From Notospermus geniculatus (lineage: Eukaryota > Nemertea > Pilidiophora > Heteronemertea > Lineidae): a stretch of 64,000 nucleotides of DNA. This document shows, in pieces, positions 1-10,802 of this stretch. The position numbers and the translations under genes were made by a program. Position 1 is the first letter of the stretch. Each line of letters begins with the position of its first letter. The notes under the pieces were generated by a model that was not told the origin of the DNA, did no database searches, and worked only from the letters and a program-made list of their open reading frames with translations. Where the stretch lies: NCBI GenBank assembly GCA_002633025.1, contig NMRB01001215.1, forward strand, positions 69,948-133,947, given 5' to 3'.

Positions 1-1105
1 GGGGGGGGGGGGTCTCGATTTGGGGAAGCCCACTTCATCTTTTTTGACAAAATTGGCATCACTCTTTTTTACAGGAGAGTGACTTTTTTATGCAGTCTTC
101 AGAAGGGAACAAGGTTTACAAGTGTCTTCACGTGTTTTTCTTTATTATCTTACCATGCCTAACGTCCCTACATGGATGAAGCCAATGTCAAGTGCCCACT
201 TCATCTTTTCAAGGGGGGGGGAGGGGATCAAGGAAAAGATGAAGCCACTTCGTCTTTTTTGGCATCAATGTAATTTTGAGACGGCCCCTAATTGACACCA
301 CAGATTCCCGCGGTCCTACCTTGCTCATCAGTCGTAAATTAGGAAGACACACACTGGCACAATGCAAAAGTCATACATCGCGTTTGAGGAGGTGCATCTT
401 TTGCCGACAAATTTCTTGATACCGAAGTTCAAAGAACGATTTGGGTAATCATACATGTACATGTACCTACATAAACGCGTCATCAGAGATGCTTACCGGT
501 ATACCATATATGTAAGTGGGTTATTTTGTGCACGTTTGGTACCAAAAACGAGCCAAATGACTCTTGTTATGTCCCATTGGACAACACTACTTGTCACATG
601 AGTCACATGGCGCAAATTTTCTGATCATTATGATCAGAATGCTAAATTTGCGCCGTCCACTCATCGGCATCGGAATTCTCCACGAGTCCAACTACTAATG
701 AATTCCTACCGCCATATCAAAGGTTGCTATGTTCCCTGTTTGCATGGGAAATGGTGTTTGCTTACCGGGCGCAAATAGTCTCTGACTGCGTGGTCGGCTT
801 GGATAAAAATGATCAAATGATAGAATTTACTCATCATGGAAAAATGTAATCATGCGCATTTGCTACACAAAATATTAACTTTACAAATAGTGTAATTCCC
901 TGCTTTAACACAATGCCGATGCACGTATTGAATGCACGCTCATCGCTTCACACTCAGCAAAGGGAACGAATGAAACGATATTACGCCTTTCTCTAGCGAA
1001 TGAAGAGAATTTTCGTCTGTGTCATCTTGATGTGAACATTATGCCTAAGTGCACAGACCTAACGAAGTTGGTGCTTACTCTATCGTATGTCAATGATATT
1101 TAGCC
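1..1105. other. Intergenic; no gene seen
   Basis: The window opens with twelve G, probably low-complexity or a sequence edge. The phrase CCACTTCATCTTTT recurs at about 30, 197 and (as CCACTTCGTCTTTT) 247, so a short dispersed repeat is likely. A hairpin lies at 609-653, where arms beginning GGCGCAAATTT pair around a CTGATCAT/ATGATCAG core. No coding signal was found. Confidence 0.5.
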
Positions 1106-1230
1106 AGTTCTCGCAAAGCCTCCGAAACGCCAAGGCGAACGCCAATCCCATTGTTCGATGCCACGAAGAGAGCACCGAACAAAAGGATAGACGTTCGCAT
1201 TGGCGTTTCGGAGATTTTGCGAAAACCCGA
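1106..1230. repeat. Short inverted-repeat element (GCAAAG/CCGAAACGCC family)
   Basis: The ends are inverted copies: TCCGAAACGCCAA near 1121 pairs with TTGGCGTTTCGGA near 1200, bounded by GCAAAGC and GATTTTGCGAAAA. The core contains GAGAGCACCGAACA. A second copy in the opposite orientation is at 13896-14012, which shows that this is a dispersed non-autonomous element and not a gene. Short open frames here are by-products of the repeat. Confidence 0.75.
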
Positions 1231-1484
1231 TCTCTATTACTGAGTTCTTCCTCGAAAACAATGTACATGCACATGTAGAAATGTACATCAATCGCGATGA
1301 GAAGGTCTCTGCACTTACATGTAAGCAGGCGACTCAATCCCACGTACTTGATTGGTCGGGTTCATGCGTCCTGCTGATGTCGGACGAAATTAGAACATGC
1401 GTCTTGCGCATCCGATATCGCAGTGATCATTCCGTAGTGCAGTCACACGGTGCATTTTGCATTTCGTTTCCTCTTCGGAAATTA

Positions 1485-1665
1485 AAAAATTCAAGACGCA
1501 CCATAACTCTCTCGGCCTTACATGTACATGATATGCTAAAAGATGCACTGGCAGCAGGGACATTTGTGGTACCAACCATCTCCAGAAATACATTCGGCCC
1601 TAGAAATGAAGTTGAATTTCGTATTTCGTATTTCCTGTTTCGTCAGATTTGCGAAACCTCAATAG
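1485..1665. repeat. Half of a palindromic MITE (TTTGCGAAAC family)
   Basis: This matches the right halves of the complete palindromic elements at 39588-39966 and 40132-40538: the phrases GGTACCAACCATCTCC, GAAGTTGAATTTCGTATTTC and CAGATTTGCGAAACCTC occur in the same order. The left half is absent, so this is a truncated copy. The 174-codon open frame across it is a by-product of the repeat. Confidence 0.75.
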
Positions 1666-2236
1666 AGTCGAATGGAGTACGAACTAAGCTTTATTGTTTT
1701 CCTATTCGTTTCGATGCGACCTAACTCCTCACTTGGAACTTTCCTCGTGTCATTGAACTCTGTTGCATGACATCCGGCATGAAGCCCGTCCTGTTCTCTG
1801 TCTCTTTTGTGGTATATCGATAGTCACCATGGCTATACCCAACACGAATGTGCCGCAGCAATCAACGAAAGCACCAGAGAAGAAATCATAATTTCACGCA
1901 AGACAAGGAAGGGAACGAATAAGGTCACTGAGGTTAATGCCTGCCAAAAGAAATTTATGGAACTATTATATGGATCTTCGCAAGTGCACGCCACGAAGAA
2001 CTGTACATGTTGTGCGAGATATGCATTCATTTTGAAACCCCTCGAGTACCAGTTGCTTCTGCTGAAAGTCTAGAACCATTGCGTGGGCGTTCGGCCCGAG
2101 ACTCACAAAAACATTTCATTGTGTTTTATATTTATGGCCAATACATATTGGAATCCCAAGTCTGGATATCGTCGGCGTTCATGGACACTGGCTGACTTCA
2201 CAATTCTGTGCGTGTTCGGTGTTACTGTAGAGTTAC
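1666..2236. other. Intergenic; nothing recognised
   Basis: No repeat partner, splice-site-bounded open frame or RNA structure was recognised in this stretch. The short open frames show no family motif. Confidence 0.4.
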
Positions 2237-2360
2237 AGGCCCGGTTGTTGAAAAAAGGTATTTTTCACTAAGGTGACGTTAGTGCTATCTTGGCGTTCTC
2301 CACGCCACGTTTAGAGATAACGCCAAAATAGCACAAAAGGTGTTTTGAACAACCGAGCCC
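2237..2360. repeat. Hairpin MITE with CGGTTGTT ends
   Basis: The left end GGCCCGGTTGTTGAAAA pairs with the right end TTTTGAACAACCGAGCCC. The interior also folds on itself (AGTGCTATCTTGGCGTT against AACGCCAAAATAGCAC), so the whole unit is a near-palindrome. It abuts the next element directly. Confidence 0.75.
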
Positions 2361-2999
2361 AGGGCCGACCGCACAGAAAGTCCGACAGTGCTACCGGCGC
2401 CTATCGGCAGTTAGTTATAATGCATTTTCCCATTTAACTAAACCGCCATTAGCACCGTGGAGAATCGTCAGCGCATTCGCCGAGTTTTTCAAGTGGCAGC
2501 ACTGTGCTCCGAGTCGGAACATGGAGGCTGTGTCACAAATGTCGAAGATGTCAACTCCAAAGCGGGGAGCAAATGTACCGAAGATGAAAGGTATACACGC
2601 TTAGACCATGCCGAGGATGACCTCCAGTTTATCGTCTATTAATCTAAAGCTCCTTAATTGGAATTCCGTAGTCGATTTTACATTTGAAGTGGAAAAGTTC
2701 AAGTGTCGCTCCGTGGAAACTGCGGTCAATCAAACAACCGGCCTAACACGAACATTTCCACTTCAAACAAAGAAACAACACTCCTTCAGCACCTATATTT
2801 CGGCTTGTTCTATTGCAAATTATCACTAGATCATCCTCGATTTAGTCGGCAACACACACATCAATATGTGACACAGCCGCCATGTTCGACTCGGAGCACA
2901 GTGCTGCCACCTGAGAAACTCGGCGAATGCGCAGCTGACGATTCTCCACGGTGATTAGGCACCGGTAACACTGCTGACTTTCTGTGCGGTTGGCCCTGG
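2360..2999. repeat. 640-bp foldback/TIR element with CAGGGCC ends
   Basis: The termini are inverted copies, CAGGGCCGACCGCACAGAAA on the left and the complement of TTTCTGTGCGGTTGGCCCTG on the right. Both are followed inward by CAGTG(C/T)TACCGG. A second pair of arms (2455-2550 against 2863-2952) carries GGAGAATCGTCAGC and CAGCACTGTGCTCCGAGTC. The middle is unpaired. Open frames within it do not resemble a transposase, so it is probably non-autonomous. Confidence 0.8.
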
Positions 3000-3220
3000 A
3001 TGTTGTGTAATGATGTGACCATTTCGATCAAAGAAAGTGTTTGATAAACAACATCCCATTAATTTGGGCCTATCCCTGTACATATACAACTTTTAATAAG
3101 CTTGATGAAGGAGTTTGAAGGAAGTAAAAAACTACCGTAACAAGTGTTTATGTGTTTTGAAACAGTCCATGAAAAAAAGTGTTACATCTTTATTGGACTG
3201 GAGTGGACTCATAAAACAGC
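2999..3220 (+). repeat. Dispersed repeat family A (GATCAAAGAAAGTG)
   Basis: This shares GATGTTGT, GATCAAAGAAAGTGTTTGAT, AACAACATCCCATT and TGTTACATCTTTATTGGACT with copies at about 29742, 32325, 56212 and 58165. The last four lie in the duplicated TARP segment, two per copy. It is more diverged here than there. It has no coding potential. Its class is unknown. Confidence 0.8.
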
Positions 3221-3642
3221 CTCTTCAATATGGTGTTATCACCATGTTAACATAGTCTTGAAACTGATCGCCAGGCTCGGGTTAACGGATTTTAAACATT
3301 AACACAACACAGAACACACTTGTGAAGTCACCCATTGGTTACTTTTTCGTAGAAGACATTTCACAATCCACAGTCGTGATCATGTGATGTGTTCAACAAT
3401 CAGTCCCCCTCCATTTCTCTATGTTCACAAACTTTCGCAATCGATATAATCGTCACGCTGAATGATGAAAACATGTTACGAGTGGGGAAAATATCACCCC
3501 GAGTGTTCGGATAATGTAACTCGACCTTGGAAGAGTAGATCAAGTAATTCCACTCAACGTTGTTTATATTAACTATTGCCTACTTATGCCATGCCGATAC
3601 CCAATTTCTAGAGCTGATGCCGTGCTGTTTTACTCTTTGTCA
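3221..3642. other. Intergenic; nothing recognised
   Basis: AT-rich sequence with no repeat partner or coding signal that could be supported. Confidence 0.4.
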
Positions 3643-3900
3643 GGCGCGGATCCAGGATTTTTGGCAGAGGGGGGTCAGGGCCGCCGAGGGCGGTCGTTGC
3701 AGGCGGACGTAGATGATGCCGGCGCGGACGGGGGTCTGGAAAATTTTAAAATCTAGAAGGCCGTAGACGCGATTTCCTGGCATCTCAGTATCAAAATGGG
3801 AGCGTTTTTGCTTACTGTCGCAAATTATTGAAGAAAAAAAACAATTGGTGGTGGCGAGAAGGGGGGTCACGACCCCCAACCCCCCCTCTGGATCCGCGGC
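3643..3900. repeat. TIR element with GCGCGGATCCAG ends
   Basis: The left end GGCGCGGATCCAGG and the right end CTGGATCCGCGGC are inverted copies, with G-rich and C-rich tracts just inside. The family recurs at 4609-4878, and its left end alone appears at about 18670. It is a non-coding element of about 260 bp. Confidence 0.75.
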
Positions 3901-3909
3901 TGCTTTGTA

Positions 3910-4376
3910 TAAGCAGTGGTTACACTACATAAATCCCCGTGCTTTCCCCGGGGATTTTGCGGTTACACCTAAAAATCGCCGAGTCTAAATAGACCCGTGC
4001 CTGAAATCCCCGTGCTTATTAGCCCCCAGCGAGCTCGAAGGGGCAACGCCGGGGCTATTTAGACACGGGGATTTTACGTAGTGTAACCGCGAAATCCCCG
4101 TGTTTATTTGTAGTTCAAGCACCCGGCGACAGACGGCGATGCAAATCGAGGAGTCATGCGCATGCGTATAGGATATTTCACGCCTCCAGTAGCCACTCGA
4201 TGACGGAGAGTTGCCTACATGCAGTGTCCCTATCGCCGGGATACGGAACTTATTACCAATCGCACTTTTAGTGGTGTAACCGCTCGCCGTGTCAACGCCG
4301 TGTTTTTTTGTCTGGTTCGGAAAAACCCCGGTCTCAAAAAGCACAGGGATTTTGGATAGGTGTAACCAGGGCTTAG
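3910..4376. repeat. TIR element with TAAGC..GGTTACAC ends
   Basis: The left end TAAGCAGTGGTTACAC pairs with the right end GTGTAACCAGGGCTTA. The interior contains several inverted and direct copies of AAATCCCCGTG and GTGTAACCGC, so the element is built of sub-repeats of its own termini. A 119-codon minus-strand open frame crosses it, with no recognisable domain. Confidence 0.7.
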
Positions 4377-4608
4377 TCTAGCTGCTAACTAGACCAGAGG
4401 TATACATAAGCTCATCAATAAAATGCCATGGGCTTACACCATCAAGGACGATATATCCACTTACATCCTCGAGCGAGCAAACACTGTTATCATCGTCTAT
4501 ACACCGTAATTCAGTTATGACATGTATTGCGACTTGCCAATATTGCCCGGAGTTGCTCACGACTCTTGGTCGTGAATTTCAAATTATATTGGATCATGTG
4601 ACTCTGTC

Positions 4609-4878
4609 AGGCGCGGATCCGGGAGGGGGGGGGGCACACCCTCCCCCCTCATTTTTCGGTGACCAACGTTAGAAAAATTGCCCCTTTTCAAAGTGCCACA
4701 AAATTGCCTTAGTAATTTGTCCCTCAGATGATGGGAAATCGCACCAACGGCCTTGTAGATTTCAAAATTGTCTGGGGGAGGCCCCCGCTGTGGTTTCGCG
4801 CCTTCGGCACTCGCCTTCATCGGTCCGCCTGCAGTGGCCTTCTGTGCCCCCTTTAACAATATGATCCTGGATCCGCCC
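4609..4878. repeat. Second TIR element with GCGCGGATCC ends
   Basis: The left end CAGGCGCGGATCCGGGA and the right end TCCTGGATCCGCCC belong to the same family as 3643-3900. G-tracts lie just inside the left end. Between 4377 and 4608 nothing was recognised. Confidence 0.7.
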
Positions 4879-5268
4879 TTGTCTGTTGGAACACGTCAAC
4901 TGTCATTCACGTTTGATTGGCTCCTGCGAAACTATCTGTTAGGACATGGTGACTGCTGTTTCCGAATTTTTCTGTCGCTCGGAAGAAAAGTAACAGATAA
5001 AATTGAACATCGATCGATTTTTTGCGACATGTTTGATGTACTCTTCCCCTCAGTCACGATAGTGATGTAGCGCTGTCATCAAATAAACATAAACCTGCGA
5101 ATGCACGCAAACAAATTGAGCTGCCGCGATAGGGAAAAAATGACGTTACTTGCAACAGGGGATTTGATTGAAAAATAACCCAATGTCTACTAAGACACGG
5201 GTGACACAGAGGATCTAGTCATTCTTTTGTGGGATGTCTTCGGCTACATTGTTACTAACGACTATAAT

Positions 5269-5434
5269 AGGAGCTGTCAGTGAGTTGACCAATAGGTGTC
5301 ACTACGGCCCAATTCAATGCATGTAGCGGACCCATTCATTCTTGATCGCGCACCAATCACCTGGGTGTTCCTGTGTATTGGTCCGCTAGAACTTTGCTGC
5401 CATCTTTTGGCAATACGCGCGGCTGACTGCTCCT
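5269..5434. repeat. 166-bp MITE with AGGAGCTGTCAG ends
   Basis: The ends AGGAGCTGTCAG and CTGACTGCTCCT are imperfect inverted copies. The interior shares GAGTTGACCA, AGGTGTCACTA, GCCCAATTCAATGCAT and GTCCGCTA with the copy at 24161-24327, where a filled and empty site pair shows real mobility. Positions 4879-5268 hold nothing recognised. Confidence 0.85.
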
Positions 5435-6261
5435 GATACACGGGACGGCCCAAGGAGGTCATTCGCCTTCGCGTTCGCGGTGGTATCACTGATGGCCAGT
5501 CTCATGATTGTGATCCATGAGATGTTCAGGATCTAGCGATCACCAAATTACCACAAACAACCCATGTTCGCTCGAGGGGACCATGGCTATCCTTCTGGTA
5601 ACATTTGTCATATTGAGTTACCGTTACCATGGAAATGAGTTGGAAAATTCGATAATCAAATTGCGAAGTTGTCTAATGACCCAAAGCAGAAAACTATACT
5701 AAATGAATTATAATATCCAGCAGGCTGACCATCGAGTATCATGTTGTGTTGTCACACAGGTGATCACCCATGAACAGCGAGTAAATCATGCGGTCACTGG
5801 CGGCCATGTTGTGATTTCCGCTGTGAAGGCATGGAAGGCCATCAATCTCGTACCCAGAGTTCAATGCCACATTAAACTCTGGAAAGGCCTAGACCGGCAC
5901 TACTTTTGCACAGTGCAAATGCTTTGTGCAAGCAGGCGGATGAATTTCTGACCGTTGCACAACCAATTGCGTAGGGATTCGAAAGAGTTCGTACTTTGTG
6001 CCTTAATAAAACATTGAATACCCCACGGAATGTTAAAATAGTAGTATTTTTACGAATACTGGAACAAATTCTAATTTTCGGTGTGATTACTTTATCAAAT
6101 AATTTGTAAAATCGATGAGCACAAGAATCTTGTGCTGGGTCCCAGCCCTTTTCAGAGGTCTTAGCCGAGGAACGATGGTGGCGACCTCTTCAGATTGGGA
6201 AGGCCGTATCACTGGTTCTGAACATACTTCTGAAGGAAATCTGACTTGGAGTTGAAATATT
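5435..6261. other. Intergenic; nothing recognised
   Basis: A small stem (CAGAGTT/AACTCTG near 5863-5883) is the only structure noticed. The open frames carry no recognisable motif. Confidence 0.4.
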
Positions 6262-6602
6262 GAGGGCTCGTCTATTTGTCCTAAAACATTTACGAACATC
6301 ACAGGACAAATGTTGGCAAATATTCCAATACAAAAATACCTAGGCTATGTCTGGACGTCCTCTAAAACATGTTGAAACATAAAGAACATTCTGGCACAAT
6401 GTTGGCAAAATAGAAACATGCAGCTATTTCAGAACATTTGTGCTAAGATGTTCTAGGTAGGCCTATTGGCCAATAAGTAATCAGTTTCAGGCCATGTGCT
6501 GTTCAAAAGGACAGAAGTCCTGGAACAAGTCAGAACAACCTGTTGCTGTGCAATGTTCGGGCTTGTTCTAATACAAAAGCCACCTACGTGTAGACGAGCC
6601 TA
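6262..6602. repeat. Possible TIR element with GGCTCGTCTA ends
   Basis: GGCTCGTCTA near 6266 is inverted as TAGACGAGCC near 6592-6601. The interior is unusually rich in variants of AACATTTG and ATGTTGGCAAA. The right end is followed at once by GGTTCGTCTACACG, which makes a second small palindrome with it. The terminal match is only ten bases, so the call is tentative. Confidence 0.45.
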
Positions 6603-7679
6603 GGTTCGTCTACACGAGGCCCACGATAGGTTGTACTGAAGGTGAAGTATGGCCGACATTGAGGTCTATATAGGAAGATGCCCCTGTCGTGGTCCCCTTA
6701 CCATCCACACATGCATGACAACTGTACAGCGTACTTTAGGAGAGGGCGAAGGTCTTATAATTTCAAAGCAATGCTTTTAAACCACGTACATTGCCTTGGA
6801 AAGTACACACTTTCTGCACCTTCTTTTACGGGCTCCACGGGACGTTTGATCCACCGGCGCGATTCTTTGCAATCAGATTAACTTTGTTGGAACAGTTCTT
6901 GAAATAACAAATTCAATTCCGACTGCATCATGCTCAGAATGCCCATGGGGAAGAAACCGTAGTCACGTGCGGGCTGTACGTGAGGATCGAGGGAAGATGA
7001 TCACTGTCTTAAAATTTAATGTCTAATCAAAATTCACCGTAAATTAATTTAATTCCCTAGTTTCCAAGAAAAATTAAATTCCTCGCTAGTGTCGAATTGG
7101 TGAACGAGTGGCTGTTAGTCGAATTCACCTTCTGGAATTTCATGATTAACTGTATCAAGGGTACGTTTCCTTTGGCTGTGTGTCTTGATTTCTGCCACAG
7201 GTTCAGCTAAATTCCAGTGAATGCATCCCCTTCTTCCCGACGGTGGTACATTGTAGGTACCAAAAGCCTTTCTCAGGATACCATATTCAATAGTATTTTC
7301 TGCATAAAATCAATTTGACAACGTTATTAACCGATAAACGTGTGCTTTGAGGTGAAACTGAAGTTGCATGCATGCGATGACGACCATGATTCGTCGTAAC
7401 CAGAGAATTACCAATGATGAAGTTATAAGTCGAGTAGGGCGGCACCTTTTTTGCAGTCGATCAGTATAGTTGTATCACACATCGTATCACGCATCTTTGT
7501 TCCATTAACCATGCAAATCGCTATATGTCGCGAGGCTTTTGACGTCTAGCCCGTTATTACTCACGAATTTCATGGAATTTCGTGAAAACTATTTCACGAA
7601 ATTCCATCACATTTTCGTCTTCGGTATCTTGCTATCTTCATATTTTGCGCAAGTCCAATATAACGGATCCCTCTTTCTT
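6603..7679. other. Intergenic with a 16-bp-arm hairpin
   Basis: The only clear structure is a perfect hairpin at 7572-7607, with arms ATGGAATTTCGTGAAA and TTTCACGAAATTCCAT and a four-base loop. No gene was recognised. Confidence 0.5.
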
Positions 7680-7930
7680 ATCCCATGTCACTTCGCTACG
7701 ACGTTCAGTGCAGCTTACACTATGAGATGCATTGCGCTTAATTTCAAAATGGCTGCCATTCGGTCGTAAATCGCGAACTGCGAATTTGTGAAAGAACTTC
7801 TTCATGTCGTGTTTTTTTCTCGGAAAATGAAACTATTGATGCTTGTGCTGACTTTAATGAAAAGCGTGTTGAAATTGGTTGAGTATTAACGGAGTCAGAG
7901 GTAAAAACCTCGCGCCATAGCGATTTGGAA
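7680..7930 (+). repeat. Dispersed repeat family R (AAAATGGC(T/C)GCCAT)
   Basis: In order this shares GAGATGCATTGCG, CAAAATGGCTGCCATT, AATCGCGAACTGCG, TTGTGAAAGA and GAAATTGGTTGAGTATTAACGG with 26340-26870. The complement of its first part occurs at 36240-36320 and 62570-62660. It may be the end of a larger transposon, but no coding domain was found. Confidence 0.7.
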
Positions 7931-10489
7931 CAAACATAGAACCTTTTTTTGGTCAAAATCACAGTTAATCAGGATACTAGCACTTCGTCTTTGAGGAATA
8001 TTCCGATACCGTTTTGTTGTTGATGGGGTTTTCATTGTATAGATAGCAATCCCACGATGACCCATTACATGGTATACCATCATTAGTCTTATAGTTGATA
8101 AGCAAGGAAGTTCCGTCACTTTATTTCGTTAAGGATAGCAATCATCTCATCCAATTCAAACGGGTCAGTGCAATTGCATTACACCATACAAAACGATAAA
8201 AAGCTATCGTACTTCCGTTCCAGTTTCTCATAACACTCTCACGAGAGAATTAAGCCTCGTTGTGGATATGGTAAAGCTAAGCGTCCTGTGCGCGTGTCAC
8301 CCGAAAACAACTTGTAATTACCAGCTAACTCGTTAGCTTATTGCACACGTTTGCTTTTAGGATGTATCAAATTGTAGTGCACGTTCCTCGATCCATTTAC
8401 ATTTATCTGACAGATCTAATGTCTTTTGATGATCTCGTGGTGAGAATACGAATTCATGTGTCTGTGGCATTCAATCAATACGGCTGGCCAGAATAGCGGC
8501 CTGTGAAATGTATTCCTTGTTTTTGATAAGTGCAGTGACTAAGCACAAAGAACGCATGAAGCGGGAAACAGTAGAGAGGTGTTTATTTGTACATTTCCCA
8601 TGATTCATGTGCGTTTAGGGAATTTGTTGTTAAAACGAAATTCAGAGCAGCGAGTTTTACGCTGCCTCTTGTGGGACATATCTTTCACTTCGTGTTCATC
8701 TTGAGTGTCCTATAAAATAAACTAATAATGTCACCAATGTAGGAGAACATCCGACTGCGTGTTACAAACAATAGCATAGTAGGCCTATTACCTTGCAGAA
8801 GCGTACCGCAAACCGCCATTGGGTGTGTTTCAAAAAGTTTTCCGCCCGACACCAGAAAATTTTCACCATTCTTTGTCTACCGGTGAAAGGCTGTTTCTTG
8901 AAACTCTACAATATTCATGTCAGATCTAGGTATCATGCAGCTCTAAATTACGGCACTGAAAACTAATTGATCTATTAACCCTTTAAAGTCTGACAGCATA
9001 AAGTAGTTTTGGTGTCAGATGGAACGATAGATTTTGTTGGTAAGCTCAATATTTTTTGATACCCTCCTTCAAATGAGTGTACACTGCACATCCCAGATGG
9101 AGAAACTAATACATGTAGTTAGAGGTCTACATGTACATACTAGTATATTTTCAACTACTACATTTGATTTTTGGAAAATTAATGGCACAAATCTTTGTGA
9201 TCATTTCAAAGTTAAATTTTGCCCCATTTTCTTGGGTGACCAATTTTGAAACACACCCCAATACGCTTTAATTACGAAGTATCTTTAAGAGGTCTTTTGA
9301 TTTGTTGATCCTTTCTTGATTTCTACAATTTGTTATTCTACGATTACGCCCCCGAAAGATAATCATCTCTAAGATAATGATGAGACTCTTTGATAATTCC
9401 ATTCATGTGATGACAAGGCCTGTATCCGCCGTAAAAAAGTCGTAACCACGTCACGCAATCAGATGAGAAACCGTTGTCAAGCTTGTTGAAGCAGCCTGTG
9501 TACTTGTCTCATTTTGTGTATCCTGCAGTACTGCCAATATAATGGATTACTTTGGCAGCTATACAAGCATAATGGATGGACTAATTGAATTGCAATATCT
9601 CTAGGGAAGACGATTTGGATGAAAAATCACCGCTAAGAAGGAAAATCCAATTTGACTTGATGGAACCGTGTAAAAGGCCCCGACTTTGAAGATTTTTATC
9701 AACCAGCGCCGAATGGCTGCATTCGATGATTTTAATTTCAAAACCAATGATACTATGTCAGAAATGGATATCAGCTACCCGTCGATGTGAAATTTTCTGA
9801 TTGGACAATCAAAGTACGGCATCCGATTTCTTCAACTGGATTGTCTCGCCCCTTTTATAAACTTAAGTACATTTGTGACCGCCATGAAATGAGATGAGAC
9901 CCTCTTCATTCGTGCGTGAGACTTAGAGTTCGTCACGCCTCCAACGGCCATTTTAGGTCTTGAGCGATATTGCCTTTGCCCTGACAGGAGATGAGTTGCC
10001 AAGTAATGCTGTTATGAATATTGGGATATTGGCAAGAGGGTTATACTCGAGTACGAGTGGGATGGAAGGTGCTCATGAATCAATAGCAGGAGAAGTATCT
10101 ATTTAACAAGATCGAGTATGGTTTTCCAATGTACCGGAATGGCTGGAAGAAAATCGTACGGATGGAGCCCAAGAATAAAACGAGATGTATCGACAGATAT
10201 TGGTGTATTCTCTGCCAGACGAATGGACATACAGCCTGTCAGTAAAGGTTTCCAAAATACGATTTTGACAGCGCCATCCATCAGTCGAGCAGACGCAATA
10301 CGAAGCTAGAGTACCGGTTGAACATTTATTTAATTTGGACGCTGCGTTTTCAATTTGTGAATTCAGGAGCTGAAAATCATTCTTCCCAGCGGGGTATAAA
10401 AAGACACCGGGTTTGTTCGGGGGCGGCAAGAAAATCGATCGTCTTTAAAAAATCAATCTTTTAGTAAATTTTGAGTGGAGCGTCTTTAA
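7931..10489. other. Long intergenic stretch; nothing recognised
   Basis: About 2.5 kb of AT-rich sequence. TACATG words cluster near 9110-9140. No splice-bounded coding block, RNA gene or paired termini could be supported. Confidence 0.4.
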
Positions 10490-10690
10490 AATTTTTTTTC
10501 AGTGTGGCCATTTTCTGTGTGACTCCCATTTTTTGGAACACACTGGGAAACAGACTCACTGTTTCTCTGTGTGTCGCTCATTGTCAAGTCGTGCATTACC
10601 AGCTTACTCCGTCAATGTAATTGTATTGCAATGTGTATTGTAATGTCACACTGGCACACGACGCACACTGAAAAACGTTACACCGGTCTA
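10490..10690. repeat. MITE family C with GGTGTAACGTTTTTCAGTG ends
   Basis: The interior (GGAACACACTGGGAAAC, TTTCTCTGTGTGTCGC, CATTGTCAAGTCG) matches 27520-27695. There both ends are intact inverted copies, GGTGTAACGTTTTTCAGTG and CACTGAAAAACGTTACACC. Here the left end is degraded, while the right end is intact and runs straight into a minisatellite. Confidence 0.8.
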
Positions 10691-10802
10691 CTTTCGAGAC
10701 GTGCCGGAGTACACCGGTCTACTTTCGAGACGTGCCGGAGTACACCGGTCTACTTTCGAGACGTGCCGGAGTACACCAGTCTACTTTCGAGACGTGCCGG
10801 AG
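10679..10802 (+). repeat. 31-bp minisatellite, four units
   Basis: Four head-to-tail 31-bp units start at 10679, 10710, 10741 and 10772, each beginning TACACCGGTCTACTTTCGAG. They look identical except for one G to A change (CACCAG) in unit four. The first bases of unit one are the terminal bases of the adjoining MITE, so the array appears to have grown from the transposon end. There are no spacers, so it is not a CRISPR array. Confidence 0.95.

Noticed and set aside
1-12. Poly-G start as a telomere or quadruplex element
   Set aside because: Only twelve G with no repeat unit; it may be a window edge or sequencing artefact.
1200-1724. 174-codon plus-strand frame
   Set aside because: It crosses two different transposon fragments (1106-1230 and 1485-1665), so it is a chance reading.
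10679-10802. Possible CRISPR array
   Set aside because: The 31-bp units are contiguous with no spacers, and the genome is eukaryotic.
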